Of a stretch of DNA of 64,000 nucleotides, positions 60,831-64,000 are shown piece after piece. The notes under the pieces were generated by a model, which saw only the letters and a list, made by a program, of their open reading frames with translations, did not search any database and was not told where the DNA came from. Position 1 is the first letter of the stretch, and each line of letters begins with the position of its first letter. Origin of the DNA: Shuttleworthella satelles DSM 14600. GTDB lineage: Bacteria; Bacillota; Clostridia; Lachnospirales; Lachnospiraceae. The stretch lies in contig NZ_GG665867.1 in assembly GCF_000160115.1 (NCBI RefSeq), positions 548,053 to 612,052 of the forward strand, read 5' to 3'. The position numbers were made by a program, and so were the translations under genes.

Positions 60831-61199
60831 ATGAAATGCATTCTTCGCGAGTATTCCATCTTCGCTTTGGATCAGATCAAACATATGATTGGCAAGGAGC
60901 CAAAGAGAATAGATTCTGATAATGTGCTGACTTTCGGTCAGGAATCTCTATGAGGATCAGGGGCAGGCGCTTGTTCTGTCCGAAAATTATGCGACAGTTA
61001 TTGGAGATCTGGATACCTATAGGAATTTTGTGCAAGATACGAAGATCATTTCTAGTTTTCATCGTACAGAGCAGGCCTCCCCGGAGGGGACAAAGGGCAG
61101 AAATATCTGTATGAGCATGCGATCTGCGGCATGCATGATTATCTAAAAACAGAGAACCAACTACTATATTTCGCCTTTCCCGGAGGAAAGTATGCGTGA
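60831..61199 (+). pseudogene. Small unknown protein gene with two frameshifts
   Basis: ATG 60831 opens MKCILREYSIFALDQIKHMI...FGQ, which stops at TGA after 40 codons. Removing one G there continues smoothly as LYEDQGQALVLSENYATVIG, then DLDTYRNFVQDTKIISSFH. A second shift near 61090 then gives QKYLYEHAICGMHDYLKTE and stops at 61199. Each piece has protein-like composition and the pieces join in order, so this is a once-intact gene of about 120 residues broken by two single-base changes. No family is recognised. No ribosome binding site is evident. Confidence 0.55.
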
Positions 61200-61215
61200 T
61201 ATAGTAGCTGGTTCT
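61153..61215. repeat. 17-bp inverted repeat with inner hairpin
   Basis: AGAACCAACTACTATAT (61153-61169) pairs with ATATAGTAGCTGGTTCT (61199-61215) at 16 of 17 positions. Inside it CTTTCC-CGGA-GGAAAG forms a second hairpin. It overlaps the end of the broken gene and is followed by TATTGTT, so it may act as a terminator. It could also be the end of a small mobile element, but no target duplication was seen. Confidence 0.55.
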
Positions 61216-61291
61216 TATTGTTAGACAGACGAATACACAGGAAATAGCACCCTGTGATTAGAAGGTTTCTCTGATCCGGCCGGATAGATCC

Positions 61292-62476
61292 TTATGCCTC
61301 TTTGTGCTCCTCCTTGTACTTGCTTACCAGTCTCTGGATTCGGTCATAGGGATCCAGGAGTCTGGCGATGGAATTGTCGTGATTCAAGGTGTCGATGATA
61401 TAGGCGATGTACTTGCTCATTCCGCAGCTGATGTAGTAGTCGCGGGAGAGGAGCTCTGCGCTCTGGTACACCAGATTGGTGGTGACGACCTTGTAGATGA
61501 TCCCGTCCGCGATGGCCTTGTCGAATCTGGCCATACCCTTGGTGAAGAGGCCGAAGGTGGCGATGACGAAGATCCGGTTCGCCCCGCGGCGCTTGAGCTC
61601 AGAGGCGACATCAATCATGGACTCGCCGGAAGCGATCATGTCGTCGACGATCCAGACATCCTTGCCCTCGACGGGAGCGCCCAGGAATTCGTGGGCTACG
61701 ATGGGGTTGCGGCCGTCGACGATCCTGGAGTAGTCACGGCGCTTGTAGAACATGCCCATCTCAACGCCCAGGATAGAGGCGATGTAGACGGCGCGCTGGG
61801 TGCCGCCTTCATCGGGGGAGATGATCATCAGATGATCATTGTCCAGCTTGAGGTCATCGCAGTTATGGCAAATTCCCTTGATGAACTGATATGCGCAGGT
61901 CACGGTGTCAAAGCCGTGCAAGGGGATGGCGTTCTGAACCCTGGGATCGTGCGCGTCGAAGGTGATGATATTGTCGACGCCCATGGAGACCAGCTCCTGT
62001 AAGGCCAGCGCGCAGTCTAAGGATTCTCTGGAGGAGCGGCGGTGCTGCCTGCCCTCGTAGAGGAAGGGCATAATGACTGTGATGCGATGAGCCTTGCCCT
62101 CAACTGCGGCGATGATACGCTTTAAATCAGAGTAGTGGTCATCGGGAGACATGTGGTTGCACTCGCCGCACATGTCGTAAGTCAGACTGTGGTTGGTGAC
62201 GTCGACCATGATATAGAGGTCTAAGCCGCGCACGGATTGCTCGATGGTACCCTTGGCTTCACCGGAGCCGAAGCGGGGGGTGTGAGCTTTGACAATATAG
62301 CTTCCCTCCGTGTAGACGGGTTCTTCATTGCTGTTGGCGCGCTCTGAATCCCTCTCCTGGCGCCAGGTGGTCAGCCAGCGGTTGATCCGGTCTCCGATAT
62401 CAGTGCAGCTCTTGAGGGGGATGACTCCCAGGGGTGCGACCGGGTTGCTCTCCAGTAACAGCTTGTCATTTGGCAT
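61292..62476 (-). CDS. prs: Ribose-phosphate pyrophosphokinase
   Basis: A 394-residue enzyme making PRPP from ribose-5-phosphate and ATP for nucleotide, His and Trp synthesis. Motifs are VIMPFLYEGRQHRR (ATP loop), FDAHDPRVQNAIPLHGFDTV, and the PRPP-binding loop VWIVDDMIASGESMID. It is longer than the usual 315-residue form, with about 60-80 extra residues including a CGECNHMS segment near 115. This extended form is typical of several Clostridia lineages. It lies 22 bases after the DnaC-like gene on the same strand and may be co-transcribed. Confidence 0.94.
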   Translation of the reverse strand: MPNDKLLLESNPVAPLGVIPLKSCTDIGDRINRWLTTWRQERDSERANSNEEPVYTEGSYIVKAHTPRFGSGEAKGTIEQSVRGLDLYIMVDVTNHSLTYDMCGECNHMSPDDHYSDLKRIIAAVEGKAHRITVIMPFLYEGRQHRRSSRESLDCALALQELVSMGVDNIITFDAHDPRVQNAIPLHGFDTVTCAYQFIKGICHNCDDLKLDNDHLMIISPDEGGTQRAVYIASILGVEMGMFYKRRDYSRIVDGRNPIVAHEFLGAPVEGKDVWIVDDMIASGESMIDVASELKRRGANRIFVIATFGLFTKGMARFDKAIADGIIYKVVTTNLVYQSAELLSRDYYISCGMSKYIAYIIDTLNHDNSIARLLDPYDRIQRLVSKYKEEHKEA

Positions 62477-62498
62477 TTTGCTCTCCTTATTGTTGGGT

Positions 62499-63518
62499 TT
62501 ACGATTGCTCTATTTTCTTAAGGACACGGATATCCTGTCCGTAGAGCCGGATGAAAGAATAATTGCTGGCCAGGCGGGAGTAGACGCGGTCCGAATAGGT
62601 ATCCCGCAGTTGACCCATATCCAGGTTGGAGGAAATCACGGTGGATTTCTTCCGCAGGAGGCGCTCGTTGACCACCTCAAAGAACTTGGAGTTGGTGAAG
62701 GAATTATTCATCTCCGTGCCGAGATCGTCGATGATCAGCAGGTCACAGCTGAAAATGTTATCGGATTCCCTGCCGGCCTCCTCGTCGTGGCGGAAGGTGG
62801 AAGCTTCAAAGGCCTTGAGCAATTGGAAGGCGGTGAAGTAGATTACCGAGTGCCCCTTTTGCATGAGCGCGTTAGCGATGCAGTTGGACAGAAAGGTCTT
62901 TCCTATGCCGGGCATACCGATCAGCATTAGGTTACCACCATCTCTGTCGAAATTGTCCACATAAGAATGGCAGAAAGCAAGGGCCTCTTTGGCAATTTCG
63001 TAGGAAGATTTGCCGCTTCTGGGGTCAATTTGCTCTCTGGAGTAATAGTCGAGCCGGAAGAGGTCAAAATTCTCACTCTGAAAGCGGTCGGTCAGATTGG
63101 ACTGGGTATAGATCAGATCAATCGCCGCCTGCTTAAAACAGTGGCAGCGCCGGCCATTGATATAGCCGGTGTCCTGACAGTCAGGGCAATCATAGGGTGG
63201 GACCAGGTAATCGGAGGGATAGCCGGCCTCCTCCATCGTCTGTATTTTCTGTCGGCAGAGGTCTTTGATTTGCTCATGCAATGCCGATTTAGAGGGGGAG
63301 TTCTCCGAATCTGTCTCCCCGTCCGTCTCCCCGTTTTTTTTGATTCTGGCGCGGGCTGCCTGCATGCTGACAGAGCGGATCTGCTCGTCCAGATCACGCA
63401 GGAGGGGAAGCTTCTTGTAGAGCTCAGCTTGTCTGGCATCGATGATGCGCTGATTGCGGAACTGTTTCTGCTGGTATTCCCGCATCAGCTGGTCATACTG
63501 TGTGTTGGTCAGTGGCAT
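62499..63518 (-). CDS. DnaC/DnaI-type helicase loader
   Basis: A 339-residue AAA+ protein. Its cysteine cluster PPYDCPDCQDTGYINGRRC, then HCF, matches the zinc-binding region of DnaC/DnaI-like loaders. The AAA+ core has Walker A GMPGIGKTFLSNCIAN (about 190), Walker B LLIIDDLGTEM and SSNLDMGQL sensor 1. It loads the replicative helicase at oriC or restart sites. The N-terminal coiled coil (residues 1-60) would bind the helicase. It follows the DnaD-domain gene by seven bases, the usual arrangement in Firmicutes. Confidence 0.93.
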   Translation of the reverse strand: MPLTNTQYDQLMREYQQKQFRNQRIIDARQAELYKKLPLLRDLDEQIRSVSMQAARARIKKNGETDGETDSENSPSKSALHEQIKDLCRQKIQTMEEAGYPSDYLVPPYDCPDCQDTGYINGRRCHCFKQAAIDLIYTQSNLTDRFQSENFDLFRLDYYSREQIDPRSGKSSYEIAKEALAFCHSYVDNFDRDGGNLMLIGMPGIGKTFLSNCIANALMQKGHSVIYFTAFQLLKAFEASTFRHDEEAGRESDNIFSCDLLIIDDLGTEMNNSFTNSKFFEVVNERLLRKKSTVISSNLDMGQLRDTYSDRVYSRLASNYSFIRLYGQDIRVLKKIEQS

Positions 63519-63525
63519 AGGATCC

Positions 63526-64000
63526 TCAGTTCTTGATCAGGGCGTCTTCTAAAGCTGCGATATCGTAGTTTCCCTGGGAGAAGTTATGGAAGCGGTTCTT
63601 CTTGCTGGCGGCTGTCTGCCCGCCGCCGGCCTGCGTCTGTCCGCCGGTCTTTTGGCTGTCAGAGGAGGTCTTCTTCTGTTCCATGTACCTTGCGTTCAGC
63701 TGCATGATGTCAGCGCGGCTGGATACGCCCTGGCGGTACCAGCTGTTTAAGATGCTGTTGGCATACTCGAAGCTGGGTCTGGAAATATTGGAAATGGTTC
63801 TGCGGCAGGCTTCCGCCACAATTTCCTCGTCGAATTTGAGGTCACAGACCCAATGCTGCAGATGCTCCTGCTCACTGGCGGCCATGGAGCGATTTTTGAT
63901 GCCGAACTCATTCATCACGGTCCGGTAGACAGAAGAGCGGATCTCGTTCTGCTTCTTGGCCTCCTGGGGATCGAGGATCTTCTTCTCAGCCCAGGAGAGA
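63526..64000 (-). CDS. DnaD-domain protein, start outside window
   Basis: The last 158 residues of the protein are visible, reading in from the right edge (LSWAEKKILDPQEAKKQNEI). The DnaD/DnaB2 domain reads YRTVMNEFGIKNRSMAASEQ, then FEYANSILNSWYRQGV, the YxxxILNxW motif of primosome proteins. A Gln/Gly-rich linker (GGQTQAGGGQTAASKKN) and a charged tail follow. DnaD-type proteins bind DNA and help the adjacent DnaC-like protein load the helicase. The N-terminal winged helix is not in the window. The gap to the loader gene is seven bases. Confidence 0.9.
   Translation of the reverse strand, partial: LSWAEKKILDPQEAKKQNEIRSSVYRTVMNEFGIKNRSMAASEQEHLQHWVCDLKFDEEIVAEACRRTISNISRPSFEYANSILNSWYRQGVSSRADIMQLNARYMEQKKTSSDSQKTGGQTQAGGGQTAASKKNRFHNFSQGNYDIAALEDALIKN

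Noticed and set aside
61153-61215. Insertion sequence ends
   Set aside because: No transposase or flanking target duplication was seen; kept only as an inverted repeat.
61304-63536. Plus-strand reading frames opposite prs and the helicase loader
   Set aside because: Composition (V/D/G-rich) is the mirror of the minus-strand genes, which carry clear motifs.

Overview
The window looks like chromosome from an anaerobic, fermentative, moderately GC-rich Clostridia, most likely Lachnospiraceae. The pointers are glycyl-radical metabolism (pyruvate formate-lyase with its activase, and an anaerobic ribonucleotide reductase activase), class III fructose-bisphosphatase, split transketolase, several Na+-coupled amino-acid transporters, ECF vitamin transporters, a DnaD/DnaC-type helicase loading pair, and strong AGGAGG ribosome binding sites. 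The family assignment is inference from gene content; no 16S or marker search was possible.

Layout. 0-0.7 kb: RelB/RelE-type toxin-antitoxin pair. 0.9-5.5 kb: Na+:amino-acid symporter, DMT transporter, a deletion-inactivated SemiSWEET gene and an anchored polysaccharide deacetylase. 5.6-18 kb: 3-hydroxyacyl-CoA dehydrogenase, an unknown protein coupled to RsmJ, Pgi, a P-loop kinase next to a GH13_18 sucrose-phosphorylase-like enzyme, tRNA-Ser(CGA), RidA, an ECF S component coupled to a second kinase, a tandem-repeat block, two overlapping hypB genes and a phosphohexomutase. 18-22.7 kb: a ParB-like/BMP fusion with a metallophosphoesterase, then mgtE behind a structured leader that may encode a small peptide. 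22.7-27.4 kb: TetR gene with a decayed exporter, a cupin gene behind an attenuator-like structure, a small CBM-like protein, a thioesterase and an AraC regulator. 27.5-32.6 kb: a complete ECF transporter and a GntR-ABC operon, visibly more AT-rich than their surroundings and ended by an array of hairpins. 32.6-41.6 kb: NSS transporter; beta-glucuronide locus (AraC, GPH transporter, TM2-like protein, UidA); a second phosphohexomutase. 42-48.7 kb: second AgcS symporter, small alarmone synthetase, two-component system, AlaX editing protein, NrdG. 49-54.7 kb: pflB, pflA, fbp. 54.8-60.8 kb: zinc-dependent phospholipase C-like protein, split transketolase coupled to a large anchored protein of unknown role, and a 53-residue membrane protein. 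61.3-64 kb: Prs, the DnaC-like loader and a DnaD-domain protein that runs off the window.

How it fits together. Much of the window serves central carbon flow. The GH13_18 enzyme would release glucose-1-phosphate; the two phosphohexomutases give glucose-6-phosphate and Pgi gives fructose-6-phosphate. Fbp, transketolase and Prs link to gluconeogenesis, pentoses and nucleotides, and PflBA makes acetyl-CoA and formate. UidA with its transporter adds host glucuronides as a carbon source.

The most unusual signals are non-coding. They are (1) a small ORF upstream of mgtE whose ribosome binding site pairs with its own 3' end; (2) an attenuator-like leader before the cupin gene; (3) paired operator-like repeats beside the TetR, AraC and GntR genes; and (4) clean short tandem repeats with different units (13, 14, 20, 31, 44, 67 and about 80 bp) filling intergenic gaps. 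Among proteins, the ParB-like/BMP fusion, the phosphorylase-kinase pair and the doubled hypB genes deserve most attention. No CRISPR array, rRNA, prophage or intact insertion sequence was seen.
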